The notes: a model not told the origin generated them from the letters alone. Positions 14,652 through 23,678 are shown, numbered from the stretch's first letter. The stretch: 64,000 nucleotides of DNA from RH-AL1 sp965198715 (GCA_965198715.1 CBDAPV010000001.1:930001-994000); one strand, 5' to 3'. Program-made: numbers and translations.

Positions 14652-16088
14652 CTAACTCCCTGGTGGCCGATAGCTTTGCGTCTGACCTAAGATAGAACCT
14701 TGCGATCGATTGATGCTATTGAGCTCAAGCTCATAATTGTCAGAATTAAGCAGAAAGGATCGTGCTTCTGGGGATTGCGCACCGTACTGGTAGCCGGTGT
14801 TATTCCACCAAGTGACTGCGTCAGTCGTATGTGCCATGTCGGCCTGCGATAAGTCATACCAGTTTTCATTCGATGACTGGAACTGTGTGGCGCCGGTTTC
14901 AGGGTCTACACGAATCTTCCCTTCTTTGGTCATCCGGTCCATAACCTGCCGACCTGTTCTTGACGATTTTTCTGGGGTGCGGCCTAGATATTGTTCTCGC
15001 AGGCTTTTCTTTCTCGCGATCCTTACGCCACCTGCGCCATCGGCAGCCGCCTCCTCGGCGGCCTTCGCGTCCTTGGCCTCCTTGGCGTCTTTAGCGAGTT
15101 TCTCCAGCCGCTGCGCCTCGGACAGCTCCCGTCCGATCGTCGAGGCCTCGCTGGCGGCGCCACCGCCGCCACCAATCAACCCCTGGCCGGCGCCCACCGC
15201 CTCTTTCGTGGCCTCGACCGTCCCCTCCGAGGCGCCGAGCCCCTTGGCCACCGCGCCCGCGCCCATTTGGCCCAGCGTCTCCTGCGGCGTGCCGTACCAG
15301 AGCTCCCGCAATCCGGTCTGGACATTGTCCACCGCGTTGGCGCCCACCGCCACCGCGCCGACCTGCGCGGGGACGCCCACGACCGCGCCGACTCCGGTCG
15401 CATCGGCCGCCGTGCCGCCGGTGAAGACCGCCGCGGCACCCGCACCCTCGATGACGCCGCCGACCACGCGGGCGCCGCCCCAGACCCTGGTCCAGAAGTT
15501 CGGCTTGGGCGCCGCTTTCGCATCTGCCGGCCCGGGGTGCTGCGCCTTGGCGATGGTATTGGCGTTTTCGGGACTGCTGCCGTTGTGGTCGAACAGATCG
15601 CCCTTGCGCATCGCCGGCGACCCGTTGATGCGCACGTTGGTCGAATGGGTCTGCGGAAACGTCCGGTCCATGTAGGTGTCGGACTTGACGCCGCGGCCCG
15701 TTCCGGGCTGACCACCGTAGGTCTTCGACACGTCGGAGTTGAACCGCATCGCCCTGTCGCCCTCGTAGCGGACGTCGGGCGAATAGTGCTCGGGCTGGTC
15801 GTCGGTGAACGCACGCGTGATGAAGGGCGTCGGGTTCTGTCCCCGCGCGCCCACGAATTTCACGTCTGGCGCGATCGCGATGATCTTGCCCTTATGGGAA
15901 TCCCGCAGGCCGATCGGCGGCGCGGGATCGGCGGTGGCGGGCGCAGGGCTGCCTGTTGCCGCATCCTCCTTGGCCTTTTGCGCGAAATAGCTCTGCGCGG
16001 TCGAGCTGCCGCCGGGACTGAGGGTGGGCGTGTCGGGCCCGCCGGGCGTGATCGTGAGATAGCCCGGAACGGGCGTTCCCTCAGCCAC
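14652..16088 (-). CDS. PAAR-like effector with GH-E nuclease tip, 478 aa
   Basis: Residues about 60-190 are a DUF4150 PAAR-like domain (TPFITRAF, RFNSDVSKTYGGQPGTG, SPAMRKGDLFDHNGSSPENA) that caps the VgrG spike. Residues 200-330 are Gly/Ala-rich and may cross membranes. After a short Lys/Ala coil, residues about 370-478 match the GH-E subgroup of HNH/endonuclease VII toxins (TGRQVMDRM, DMAHTTDAVTWWN, LNSDNYELELNSINRSQG). The first conserved position is DMAH instead of the usual DMGH. It overlaps the DUF2169 fragment upstream by 8 bp. It is a DNase effector of the type VI system, delivered to competitors. Confidence 0.8.
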   Translation of the reverse strand: MAEGTPVPGYLTITPGGPDTPTLSPGGSSTAQSYFAQKAKEDAATGSPAPATADPAPPIGLRDSHKGKIIAIAPDVKFVGARGQNPTPFITRAFTDDQPEHYSPDVRYEGDRAMRFNSDVSKTYGGQPGTGRGVKSDTYMDRTFPQTHSTNVRINGSPAMRKGDLFDHNGSSPENANTIAKAQHPGPADAKAAPKPNFWTRVWGGARVVGGVIEGAGAAAVFTGGTAADATGVGAVVGVPAQVGAVAVGANAVDNVQTGLRELWYGTPQETLGQMGAGAVAKGLGASEGTVEATKEAVGAGQGLIGGGGGAASEASTIGRELSEAQRLEKLAKDAKEAKDAKAAEEAAADGAGGVRIARKKSLREQYLGRTPEKSSRTGRQVMDRMTKEGKIRVDPETGATQFQSSNENWYDLSQADMAHTTDAVTWWNNTGYQYGAQSPEARSFLLNSDNYELELNSINRSQGSILGQTQSYRPPGS

Positions 16089-16626
16089 GCGCGCCTCCCT
16101 CGAGGTGGACGTCGCCGACGCCGTCGGGCCAGGGGAAACTGGCGCGCCACGTCAGCGCGACGGCGTCGGACCCATCGCGAAAATCGAAATGCACACCGTC
16201 GAGCATGGCCGGAGCGACCTCGTCCGGACGGCCGCGCCGGACCAGCGTCACCTTCAGCTCGACGCCCGGCAGGACGACGCGCAGCTGCGGATGCTCGCGG
16301 TGGAGGTTGGTGAGCGTGACGATCTCGCTGCCCGAGAGCCAGCGTTCGGTCACGCAATCGGGCGTGGCGCTCTGCCAGAAACGGAAATCGAAGTCTTCCG
16401 GCGAGAGCGGATGGCGCTCGGCGAGCCAGGCGTCGTCCATCGTTCCGGCGTACCGGCGGCGCACCTCCCAGAATGGGGGGATCGGCGCGAGGCCCTGCGG
16501 GACATGGTCCTCGCGGTTCCAGCCCGTAATCGGATCATCCGGATGCTCGATACGGGGTGCGGGCAGCAGTTCGGTGTCGAGGCTGCGCTCCTCATCGATC
16601 CAGCCAAACCCGATCCAGTTACGAAG
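16081..16626 (-). pseudogene. DUF2169 adaptor, N-terminally truncated
   Basis: The open frame reads NWIGFGWIDEERS, then PPFWEVRRRYAGTMDDAWL and LSGSEIVTLTNLH, the C-terminal half of DUF2169, a chaperone/adaptor that loads PAAR effectors on VgrG. The full-length version in this window is 368 aa (30450-31556). Here about 190 N-terminal residues are missing and the junction at about 16620 lies in the 3' end of the propeller gene. An internal ATG (16464) could give a 127-aa product. The stub has been carried along with the PAAR effector gene. Confidence 0.75.
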
Positions 16627-17734
16627 TCGTCGTCTGCCTGGGCAGGCCGGTGAACGTCCGCTTCAACAGGTCGAGCGGGATCAGGATCCGTGTCCATGTC
16701 GTGCCGTCGTAGCGGTGAACGCCCTGTTTATAGTCGAAGTAAAACATCATGTCGCCGATCGCCTGGACCCTGAATGGGTTCGGCGGTGCCTTGCGCAGGC
16801 GTGGCTTCAACGGCGTAAGCCGATGGCCATCAAAGGTATGCAGTGCATAGTCCGAGGCGAGAACGTAGATATCGTTCAGCTTCGTGATTGAAAGAAACGT
16901 CGCGCTGAAGCCCGCAAGGTCAACGCGGCGAAACCCGGTGCGGGCATTGCCAACCAAAAGCGTTCCGCCCGTGCCGACGAGCCAGACCTTGTCAGGTGTC
17001 TCGATAAACGCGTCCTTGATGACGTCGCTGCCGGAAAGATCGACGTCGTGCCAGTTCGCGCCGTCGAAATGTGTGAGATGACCAACGTCGACAAGGCCGG
17101 CAAGGCCGCTGTTAGCCGCGAGTTCCGCATTTGCCTTGTTCCAGGCGTCCCAATCGCCGGCTTCCAGCAATTTTTTCTCGGTCGCTGGGTCGAGTTGTGC
17201 GGTCTTCGGCGCGGCGTAGCCAAGCAAATAGATATCATCTGCGGATGCGGCGACCACGTTGGTGAACGTAACGCGGCGAAAGCGCGCGTTCTGCTTCGTT
17301 GTCATGGACATCAAGTCCCAATGCGCATCACCCGTCCGTTTGAAAACCTGCTCTTCTTGACCTACGGCATAGAGTGTAGCGCCGGCGCAAACGAGGCTGA
17401 GCACCGCGCCCGCGCCGGTCGCATCGGGACTCCCGACACCAGCGCCGATGATCTTCTCTTGGAAAGTTTTATCTGCAATGAAATAGACGTCACCTTCGTT
17501 GCTTAGCGCGATAAAGCGTGCTTGACTTACTAACCCGATGCAGACTGGGGTAATCGCTTGTATCTCGCGCGCCACATCTATGCGCGCCCAAGGTTGCGTG
17601 AACCCTTCGTCATAATCCAGGATGGCGGTAAAGGGATTATCGTACTCAAGCTCACCATAGGCGACCGCGAACTGGTTTGCGCTGAATGCCCGAGCTGCGA
17701 CGATCGTCGGGTTCCATCTGCCTCCGTAGCTCAC
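16619..17734 (-). CDS. beta-propeller-like putative immunity protein, 371 aa
   Basis: The protein has repeated blade-like units: a beta strand, a Gly, then phrases such as VWLVGTGGTLLVGNARTGF (250-268), THFDGANWHDV and HRYDGTTWTRI near the C-terminus. Two paralogues, at 19350-20255 and 28244-29272, carry the same phrases. In all three cases the gene directly follows a PAAR-linked or orphan toxin tip with a QAHxI/V (HNH-like) motif, which argues for an immunity function. No signal peptide. I know no established immunity family with this fold, so the role is inferred. Confidence 0.6.
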   Translation of the reverse strand: MSYGGRWNPTIVAARAFSANQFAVAYGELEYDNPFTAILDYDEGFTQPWARIDVAREIQAITPVCIGLVSQARFIALSNEGDVYFIADKTFQEKIIGAGVGSPDATGAGAVLSLVCAGATLYAVGQEEQVFKRTGDAHWDLMSMTTKQNARFRRVTFTNVVAASADDIYLLGYAAPKTAQLDPATEKKLLEAGDWDAWNKANAELAANSGLAGLVDVGHLTHFDGANWHDVDLSGSDVIKDAFIETPDKVWLVGTGGTLLVGNARTGFRRVDLAGFSATFLSITKLNDIYVLASDYALHTFDGHRLTPLKPRLRKAPPNPFRVQAIGDMMFYFDYKQGVHRYDGTTWTRILIPLDLLKRTFTGLPRQTTTS

Positions 17735-17761
17735 CGTATGTTCCTTTTCCGAAATTGTTAG

Positions 17762-18297
17762 TCAATAATGGCCTTGGGTCAGAACGGTCGCCGCTTGCCC
17801 GCTTGGCGGTGGCTTTTCTTTGGTCCGGCCTGGTTGATTCAAACCGAGACGTTGCTTGAGAATCTGAGCATTAAGCTTCGCGGCCGTCAAGGCTTTGCAC
17901 TGAGCCGGCAAGTTTGGGATAACGGCGATGGACGCGTTTGCTGCCGCAGTGATCTTGCCCATAGGGGCCGTTCCGGTAGGCGTATCTGGATCCCAAGAGT
18001 ATTCAATTCTCCTCTCAGAGACTTGTGCAGCCCCGCATGCTGTTCTGTCGTCAAACAGATTGCCATTCCTTGATTAAAGGTCGGCGCGTTGGGTATCCGA
18101 TCTGCAGTCGAACTCCTCTCTGCGGCAGTTTCTGGTCGCTCACCAAGCCGATAAACCATATCAGGCATAATTTGGTGAGCTTGGCCTCCGCAGATCTTTT
18201 TAGGATTTTGATATTCGTCCACCAAGCATTTCGTACCCTTGACCTGTACGTTCGTGTCGGCGTTCGTGCTATGCACCTCGTAACCGCAGCTCTTCTA
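17762..18297 (-). pseudogene. orphan HNH-like toxin tip with frameshift
   Basis: The minus strand encodes CGGQAHQIMPDM and FNQGMAICLTTEQHAGLHK, parallel to GQAHHIVPD and YNDGMAICLQGNA in the complete effector at 29284-30453. Near 18000 the frame shifts: after NTLGIQ the match continues in another frame as PDTPTGTAPMGKI and runs to the stop at 17762. The upstream side is open only to a TAG near 18298, so no PAAR part is attached. It is followed 27 bp later by a propeller-type immunity gene. A displaced toxin tip that has since decayed. Confidence 0.7.
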
Positions 18298-18360
18298 CGC
18301 GCCGACCAAGAAGATCGTACCTTAGTCTTGCGGCGTCACGCCTTCTGCCTGTATTTGCCT

Positions 18361-18663
18361 TTAAGATTCCGCAGGCAGCACCACGCCTTCACCAATCTTT
18401 TTCCCTCTTACAAGATCAAACCTCACCCCCGGAGCTAGGAACCGCAGCGAAAAGTCTGGATCGTTTAGGAAAACAGGTACTTTGTAAGAGGCCTTCTTAT
18501 AAAGCGCGGGGATTTCGCGAAGGTCCAACACGCCTTCAAAATTGCGTCCATCTACAGAAAATATCACTCCAGCGAATTTGTCGGTAACGGGAGCGTCTCC
18601 GTTTTTTGCTAACTCATTTGAGGTGACAGTCACAGTGACGTCACAAGTGTTACGGTCGATCAT
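18361..18663 (-). CDS. putative immunity protein, 100 aa
   Basis: ATG 18663 overlaps the TGA stop of the toxin fragment upstream (ATGA), the classic toxin-immunity coupling. The sequence (TCDVTVTVTSNELAKNG, GVIFSVDGRNFEGVLDLREI, LRFLAPGVRFDLVRGKKIGEG) is a compact beta-rich protein without signal peptide or membrane helix. I do not recognise the family. AT-rich codon use compared with VgrG supports horizontal origin as part of a toxin module. Confidence 0.55.
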   Translation of the reverse strand: MIDRNTCDVTVTVTSNELAKNGDAPVTDKFAGVIFSVDGRNFEGVLDLREIPALYKKASYKVPVFLNDPDFSLRFLAPGVRFDLVRGKKIGEGVVLPAES

Positions 18664-18913
18664 TGGATTGGCCTTGGATCAAGAAATTCCGGAGTAAGCT
18701 GTGGAAGGTGTTCGTTTGGAACGGTTACAGTCGAAAGCTCACGATCAATGGTTGTAATCATATCGGGTATAATAGCTTTGGTCAACATTCGTGTCTGGAC
18801 GATTATCGTTTGATTTTCACCTAACCTCTTTGCCATCTCTCCATACTGCCTGGCACCTGCCTCGGAAGTCGAAAAATACTTGCTCTCGAGGCCGCCTGGT
18901 GATGGCCTGATCT
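18660..18913 (-). pseudogene. orphan toxin C-terminal fragment
   Basis: The frame from just after a TAG (about 18913) to the TGA at 18660-18662 encodes PGGLESKYFSTSEAGARQYG, then MAKRLGENQTIIVQTRML and a Pro-rich end. The ESKYFSTS...GA phrase and the strand-rich end resemble ADP-ribosyltransferase-like toxin tips, but I cannot place it firmly. About 80 residues survive without any delivery domain. The stop overlaps the start of the immunity candidate at 18663, so this is a remnant toxin-immunity pair. Confidence 0.55.
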
Positions 18914-19193
18914 AACCGGATTGTGCAATGTCACTCGCTTCCGCCGGGCTATGCGAAGGGGTGGCGAAGGGATGAGCGAGGCCGTCGCCCTACAAAATCA
19001 AGGCTTACGGCTCTGGTGGAGCATTGCAGAAGTTCTGCGATTGCCCGGCAGGCCGGCAGGCGCGTTACTTCTGCAAGCAGATCGCGTCTTTGCTCATGGG
19101 AGATATAACAACTCTCGTGCATCCGTCAGATTGCGTGGAGCAACTGAAACAGCGTGCGCTCGGATCCAGCCTCGTTGCTATGGCGTTTGGCCA

Positions 19194-19337
19194 CACCTCG
19201 ACGAACTCGCCCGTGACGGCGAGACCCTCGCGCTCGCAGAACTCGACGATGGCACGATGCTGCGCCTCCAAGCCCAAGCCGGAGCGCCCCTGCCGAGCCG
19301 TCGACACGCGAATGTAACTGATTGCCGCTCCAGCCAA
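19194..19337 (-). pseudogene. serine recombinase N-terminal fragment
   Basis: The first 47 codons match the recombinase at 9948-10616 almost exactly (ISYIRVSTARQG, LGLEAQHRAIVEFCERE, VTGEFVEV) and then break off at about 19194. The homology also starts exactly at the TTG codon, which supports that start in the intact gene. The fragment sits between a propeller gene and a toxin remnant and shows that recombinase modules have moved within the array. Confidence 0.85.
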
Positions 19338-19349
19338 TTGAACCCTCTT

Positions 19350-20255
19350 CTAGAGCGTGAGTATTCGATCCCACCGCGCGCCTGAGTAGCGATAGACGCG
19401 CCTTGCTGCAAAGCACCACAACACGTCGTCTATGCTTTGTAATGACACGACGTCGAAGGCGTTTGAGTCAACGTCGACCATAGTGCTCGAAAGCTTTCCT
19501 GAAGAGCCTAACTCCATAACGCCTCTGTCGGTACCGATAAATATGCGATCGCGAAAGCGACATATCGTGTAAATAGTGAGATCGCACTCTGTAATGTTCA
19601 CTGTTTCAAATCCGCGCTTCGGGCTGCCATGGAGCAGTGTTGATTGCGCACCGGCGATATAGATTTCGTCGTCGCCGACGAATGCCATCTCGCCGATCGA
19701 GGCAGTCGTGTTCGTCTTGATTTCCTGCCATTTCGAGCCGTCGAAAAAATATAGGACGCCGGACAAACCATCGGACAAAATGTAATCAGATCGCAGTCCA
19801 TCGACGTTCGAGAACCATCGTTCGTACGGATCGGTCGTACAGATTGCCTGCGATATCAGCTGCCATGAGCCTGGGCCGGAACGGGCGTAAACTTGGCCGC
19901 CCATGCCGCAGGCGTAAAGCTGATCTTCTATAAGGCGTATAGACATAAGGAAGCCGAACTTCGGCGCCGCCTTGACGGAGATGCTTCCCGTCACGTCCTC
20001 GCGACTAAGGCTTGCGCCGTCAAATGAAAGAACCTCGACTGCGCCCTCTCTTGAGAGCACAGCCACGTCATCGGCGGCTTTTGACACTCGGCTGAGCCTT
20101 ATGTTTTCGCCCTTTCGCTGTACGATCAGCGGTTGATTTGGGACCTTGACGAAAAGTATATCGTGGCTCGGATCTTCGTCCTCCGGCTCGTCGTCCAGAC
20201 AGAGAACGACGAATTTCTTCCGATCGATTGCGCAAGCGCTTTGAATAAATTTCAT
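19350..20255 (-). CDS. beta-propeller-like putative immunity protein, 301 aa
   Basis: It shares repeat phrases with the proteins at 16619 and 28244: LYACGMGGQVYARSGPGSW, LYFFDGSKWQEI and IYIAGAQSTLLHGSPKRGF (198-216), ending in VYRYSGARWDRI. It lies 126 bp downstream of the PAAR/HNH-like effector at 20382-21467. It is shorter at its N-terminus than the other two and has an acidic segment at residues 21-30. A cytoplasmic beta-propeller acting as immunity protein is the best inference. Confidence 0.6.
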   Translation of the reverse strand: MKFIQSACAIDRKKFVVLCLDDEPEDEDPSHDILFVKVPNQPLIVQRKGENIRLSRVSKAADDVAVLSREGAVEVLSFDGASLSREDVTGSISVKAAPKFGFLMSIRLIEDQLYACGMGGQVYARSGPGSWQLISQAICTTDPYERWFSNVDGLRSDYILSDGLSGVLYFFDGSKWQEIKTNTTASIGEMAFVGDDEIYIAGAQSTLLHGSPKRGFETVNITECDLTIYTICRFRDRIFIGTDRGVMELGSSGKLSSTMVDVDSNAFDVVSLQSIDDVLWCFAARRVYRYSGARWDRILTL

Positions 20256-20381
20256 CGTTAATACCTTCGCTTAGCTGATAGTACATTTCAAGGGCGTACG
20301 CGCGTACTCTCAGGGAGATTGTGTGCCGCAGGGTAGGCGCGCAACTGCAGCTTGAAAGACACCGGGTTGCAGTTCCGCCCG

Positions 20382-21467
20382 TCAGCTTTGGCTCCTGCCG
20401 CTGCAGCTGCTGCGCCAAATATTTTCCGCGCTTCCTAGCGAAAGTTGGCCGTCGGAATTCGTGGCTGCGGCCGCGCGCGCCCCCAAGTCGTAACCGGATT
20501 GAGCAACCGCATGCCCTGTCAGCAAGGATCGAGGAAAGGCATTACCTTTGAGGCAAAGCGAGAGGCCGTCATCATTACTGAGAAGCCGGCCATTCGACGG
20601 ATTCATGGAACGGTCGGCTACGACATGATGAGCTTGTGAGCCAGCAGAACATTTATTATTTTTTTTAGGAATGAGCTTGCAGTCGCCAGACACGCGAATG
20701 ACGTCGTCCTTGGCCGTCGAAGTTGTCATGAGAAGGAGGAAGCCGCTCGCAAGTGCGGCGGTACCTGCCGCTGCCCCAAGACCAAGATCTTCTACACCTC
20801 CAGCAACCCACTTCCCACCGCTGACGATGCCTCGACCAACTTGACCAAGCGTTTCGCCGACTCCGCCGCCTGCGCCTGCAGCAGGTGCGCCGATTGCGCC
20901 AGCTGCTGAGGCGACCTGCGTCCTCGGCCCATCACCATTGCCCAGTGGTGGGATCCTCGACTTGATCAGTTCCACCTCGGCGATGCCGTAGTCGTTCGTA
21001 TCTTTGGTGTAGTCCAACTTCCCAATGGTGTTCTTGTGGTTCATCCACCAGAGGTCAGTGTGGCGCACCATGTTGCGGCCTTCCGCCCGCACGCTGGAGG
21101 ACCACGTCAGCGGCGTGCATTCGGCGTTGTGCGTGCCGGAGAGGATGCCGCCGCCGACCCCGGCCTCGTCGCCGTAGCAGTGCCGCACGATCGAACCCGC
21201 CACGTGCGAGCGGTCGTCGGTCTGGCGCACGCTGTTGGCAAGCGCCATGCCCTCGCGCTGGTAGGCCCAGATCCTATAGGGCACGATCGCGGTCGGGCTC
21301 TTGCACCAGTCCATCACCACGGACTTGATGCGCCCCTCGCCGATCACCCGCGAGCCCTCCTTCGGCAAGCCGGTCTCGCTGCCGCCGCCAGCACCCGAGG
21401 ACGCCGCAGGTGTGCCCGAGAGCGCGGCGGGCGCGCCGACGTCGCCGCCGTCCTTCGGCAGGCTCAC
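20382..21467 (-). CDS. PAAR-like effector with HNH-like tip, C-terminus rearranged
   Basis: GTG 21467 is chosen because it overlaps the stop of the DUF2169 fragment (GTGA); longer starts read through that gene. Residues about 45-150 form a DUF4150 PAAR-like domain (VMDWCKSPTAIVPYRIWAY, GGGILSGTHNAECTPLTW, MVRHTDLWWMNHKNT). A Gly/Ala-rich stretch follows, ending LASGFLLLMTTSTAKDD, then a tip with CSAGSQAHHVVADRSMNPSN and LSLCLKGNAF, an HNH/AHH-type nuclease signature. The last 40 residues (after GHAVAQSGYDLG) diverge from this family and probably result from a frameshift or fusion. Confidence 0.7.
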   Translation of the reverse strand: MSLPKDGGDVGAPAALSGTPAASSGAGGGSETGLPKEGSRVIGEGRIKSVVMDWCKSPTAIVPYRIWAYQREGMALANSVRQTDDRSHVAGSIVRHCYGDEAGVGGGILSGTHNAECTPLTWSSSVRAEGRNMVRHTDLWWMNHKNTIGKLDYTKDTNDYGIAEVELIKSRIPPLGNGDGPRTQVASAAGAIGAPAAGAGGGVGETLGQVGRGIVSGGKWVAGGVEDLGLGAAAGTAALASGFLLLMTTSTAKDDVIRVSGDCKLIPKKNNKCSAGSQAHHVVADRSMNPSNGRLLSNDDGLSLCLKGNAFPRSLLTGHAVAQSGYDLGARAAAATNSDGQLSLGSAENIWRSSCSGRSQS

Positions 21468-21950
21468 GCCGCCGCGTCCGCCAGGGTGAGGCCGTCTTCG
21501 CCGGAGCGCGGCAGGCCGGCCGCCTCGCGCATCGGCACCAAGCTGAGGCTGGCACCGTGATAAGCCGGGCATCGCGCTACCCACCCGCGCCAGGTCAAGT
21601 CGGCGCGCCACGGTCCGTCCGGCGCACGCAGGTTGAGATGCAGGCCGTCAAGGGTGAGACGAGCGTCGACCTCGCGGCCGTCGAACCAGACGTGGTGCGC
21701 TACCGGCACCAAGCCCGGTAGGACGAAAGCGAGCGCCCCGCCGCCGGGCGTCAGGCCGGCAAGCCGCACCGTCTCGTCGCCGACGAGGCGCGGCAGGATC
21801 AGGCTGGGATGCGCGGTCTGGAAAAAGCGGTAGGAGAGATCCGCCGGCATCTGCGGGCAACGCTCGCGCTGCCAGGCCTCGTCGCGCATGCCGAGGTGCT
21901 GCTCGCGCCAGCGCCAGAACGGCGGCACTGGGCCAAAGCCTTGCGGCTCC
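21464..21950 (-). pseudogene. DUF2169 adaptor, N-terminally truncated
   Basis: From about 21950 the frame reads EPQGFGPVPPFWRWREQHLG, then LSYRFFQTAHPSLILPRLVG and AHHVWFDGR, nearly the same as the C-terminal 160 residues of the complete adaptor at 30450-31556. The first 200 residues are absent; upstream the frame runs into the 3' end of an immunity gene (21988). The stub is coupled to the PAAR gene by a GTGA overlap. It was copied together with the effector, as at 16081-16626. Confidence 0.8.
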
Positions 21951-21987
21951 AAATAAGCAAGCCTTAATTGCAATCTTAATTTACCAC

Positions 21988-22284
21988 TTACCAGCGAGTT
22001 ACACCAAGATTGCGACAGCTCTCTTCCCAAGCAAGCTCGAATTGGTCTTTATCAATCAACACCGCTTCAAATTCTGGATCCGCATTTATCTCTTCAATCG
22101 AAGGGAGAGGCTCTAAACTCAAAGAAGTGTCGAAGGTAAACAAGTTTATACTTGTTACTTGAGCAGGCTTGCCCAAAAACCATTCGATTTTTCGAACCTC
22201 ATCATTTTCTTCATTAACTTCAGACCAAATTTCAGTCACCTCATCAGAGTCTAGGACATTGCATTTAACTTTCATATAATACAT
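21988..22284 (-). CDS. putative immunity protein, 98 aa
   Basis: ATG 22284 overlaps the stop of the HYD1 toxin tip (TGATG), with GGAG six bases upstream. The product is acidic (pI low by composition: many D and E) and begins YYMKVKCNVLDSDEVTEIW. It has no signal peptide. Acidic small proteins coupled to ADP-ribosyltransferase-like tips are typical immunity proteins. The family is not recognised. Confidence 0.6.
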   Translation of the reverse strand: MYYMKVKCNVLDSDEVTEIWSEVNEENDEVRKIEWFLGKPAQVTSINLFTFDTSLSLEPLPSIEEINADPEFEAVLIDKDQFELAWEESCRNLGVTRW

Positions 22285-22690
22285 CAGTTAACTCCGCTGC
22301 TAACAAGACGACCTTCGATAGGCAATGGAACCTCGTTTGGCACCACAAAAACGTGGGGTCTTCCTTGGATCAACGGCAGGCCCGCTACGTCAATACAAAC
22401 GTAATGAGAAAATCTCTTACCTTGAAACCTGTTTCTGATAAAGCGTGATGAAAGTTGAGCATTCGACATCGTGCCCGGTTGAATATCTGTAAAATATTGT
22501 CCATCGCCGTATCTTGCATCCTGCGGATTTACAGCTTTAAGAGACGGAAGAATTGATTGCGACGCAACTATGCCAGCTTGACCCGCAGCGCTAGTATAAT
22601 GGCAGAGTATCCTTTTTTCCTTGCCTCTTCTGCTGACTCGGACGATGGTATCATCCTTAGCGGTCGAGGTGGTCATGAGAAGGAGGAAGC
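22284..22690 (-). pseudogene. orphan HYD1 ADP-ribosyltransferase toxin tip
   Basis: The tip carries the HYD1 signature: LCHYTSAAGQAGIVAS, DARYGDGQYFTDI, SHYVCIDVAGLP and a final IEGRLVSSG, matching the polymorphic-toxin ADP-ribosyltransferase family. Upstream it keeps only the phrase ALASGFLLLMTTSTAKDD, which is the linker of the effector at 20382-21467, and then the homology stops. No PAAR domain is attached, so as it stands it cannot be secreted. ATG 22676 could still give a 130-aa intracellular product. It forms a silent toxin-immunity cassette with the gene at 21988. Confidence 0.75.
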
Positions 22691-23150
22691 CGCTCGCAAG
22701 TGCTCGGCGCGGCTGTCTGGAGAGGGTCGCTCGATCAGGGCGCGAAGCAGCGCATCGATTGCCTGTTCGATCTTCGCCATCTTGGGTGCTGCTGTGTCGG
22801 TCATCTGGCAGCGTTGCCAGGAAGGCAGGATGGGGTCCAGCCCACTATCGAGCTTAAGACGGTATGCCGCTGATTACCTTTGAGATCGTTCGTCCGGCGC
22901 TGCTTTTGGCGAGTATCCCGGCCATCATGGCGGTGAGTTCGCGTTGTAGTCGACGATCCGCGACCGCGTCTTCCGACTTGAACCTGCTTCGATTAGCGCG
23001 CGCTATAGGTCCATCGCCTTGCCGATCTTCAGGCCCGCCGCTGCTCACCGCCGCACGGCGCCGAGGCCCTCGTCGAGGTCTGGGGCGTTGTCTCCGGCAG
23101 CGTCAACCCGCGTCGCCGCGCGCAGGCGCCCTGCCGTCCCAGACCTAAAA
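22691..23150. other. fragment-rich stretch without intact gene
   Basis: On the minus strand, ATG 22804 begins MTDTAAPKMAKIEQAIDALL and breaks off at about 22700, out of frame with the HYD1 toxin. It is the start of an unrecognised gene. From 22860 to 23150 I see no credible coding sequence, only GC-rich remnants leading into an Rhs fragment. Confidence 0.4.
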
Positions 23151-23159
23151 GGAGCGCTC

Positions 23160-23300
23160 GCCGTCGACGTCCACCACCAAAACGTCGCCGTCCTGCGGCG
23201 TCAGCGAGCATCTCCCTGGGGGTGCCAAGATGGTCATTGACGACATGGAGCAATGTCCCGTCCGCCGAAGGGCGTTGAATTAAGTGAAGGTGCACGGCAC
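23160..23300 (-). pseudogene. Rhs core fragment
   Basis: The minus strand encodes IQRPSADGTLLHVVNDHLGTP followed by REMLAD, the conserved Rhs segment seen intact at about 24410-24500 (ANGTLLHIANDHLGTPREMF). Only about 45 codons survive and both sides are unrelated. It shows a second Rhs gene was once present. Confidence 0.7.
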
Positions 23301-23312
23301 TCCTGTATCGTT

Positions 23313-23678
23313 TTAGACACAATTTACCTCGAATGTCATGCAAACGAATTCATAGCAAGGCCCGCCGTCAAAAGTTATCATCAAATGGCGAGATGGATTT
23401 GTGCTCATATTACGATTTTCTTTTAAGCCTAGTAGCAAATCTGACTTACCCAGATCTACGATTTTACCGTATGCTAGCTCAAACATTTCTGGAGTGCACG
23501 AAGTCGAATACGTGCATCGAAATACCTCCACGTTTACGAACAACAATCTAATACGTTCTTCATCGCAATTTTCACCTTCAAAAGATAAATCAAGTGAGCA
23601 TTTTCGTGGAGAAAAAACGTTAAATTTTGGATCATGAAAGAGCGCCGTTGCATGCACAGGCATTTGCCAAAGTTTCAT
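23313..23678 (-). CDS. putative immunity protein, 121 aa
   Basis: It begins 9 bp after the stop of the decayed Rhs toxin tip, in the usual immunity position. The sequence (LWQMPVHATALFHDPKFNVF, CSLDLSFEGENCDEERIRLL, HLMITFDGGPCYEFVCMTFE) looks like a beta-rich soluble protein with several Cys. AT-rich. I do not recognise the family. Confidence 0.55.
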   Translation of the reverse strand: MKLWQMPVHATALFHDPKFNVFSPRKCSLDLSFEGENCDEERIRLLFVNVEVFRCTYSTSCTPEMFELAYGKIVDLGKSDLLLGLKENRNMSTNPSRHLMITFDGGPCYEFVCMTFEVNCV

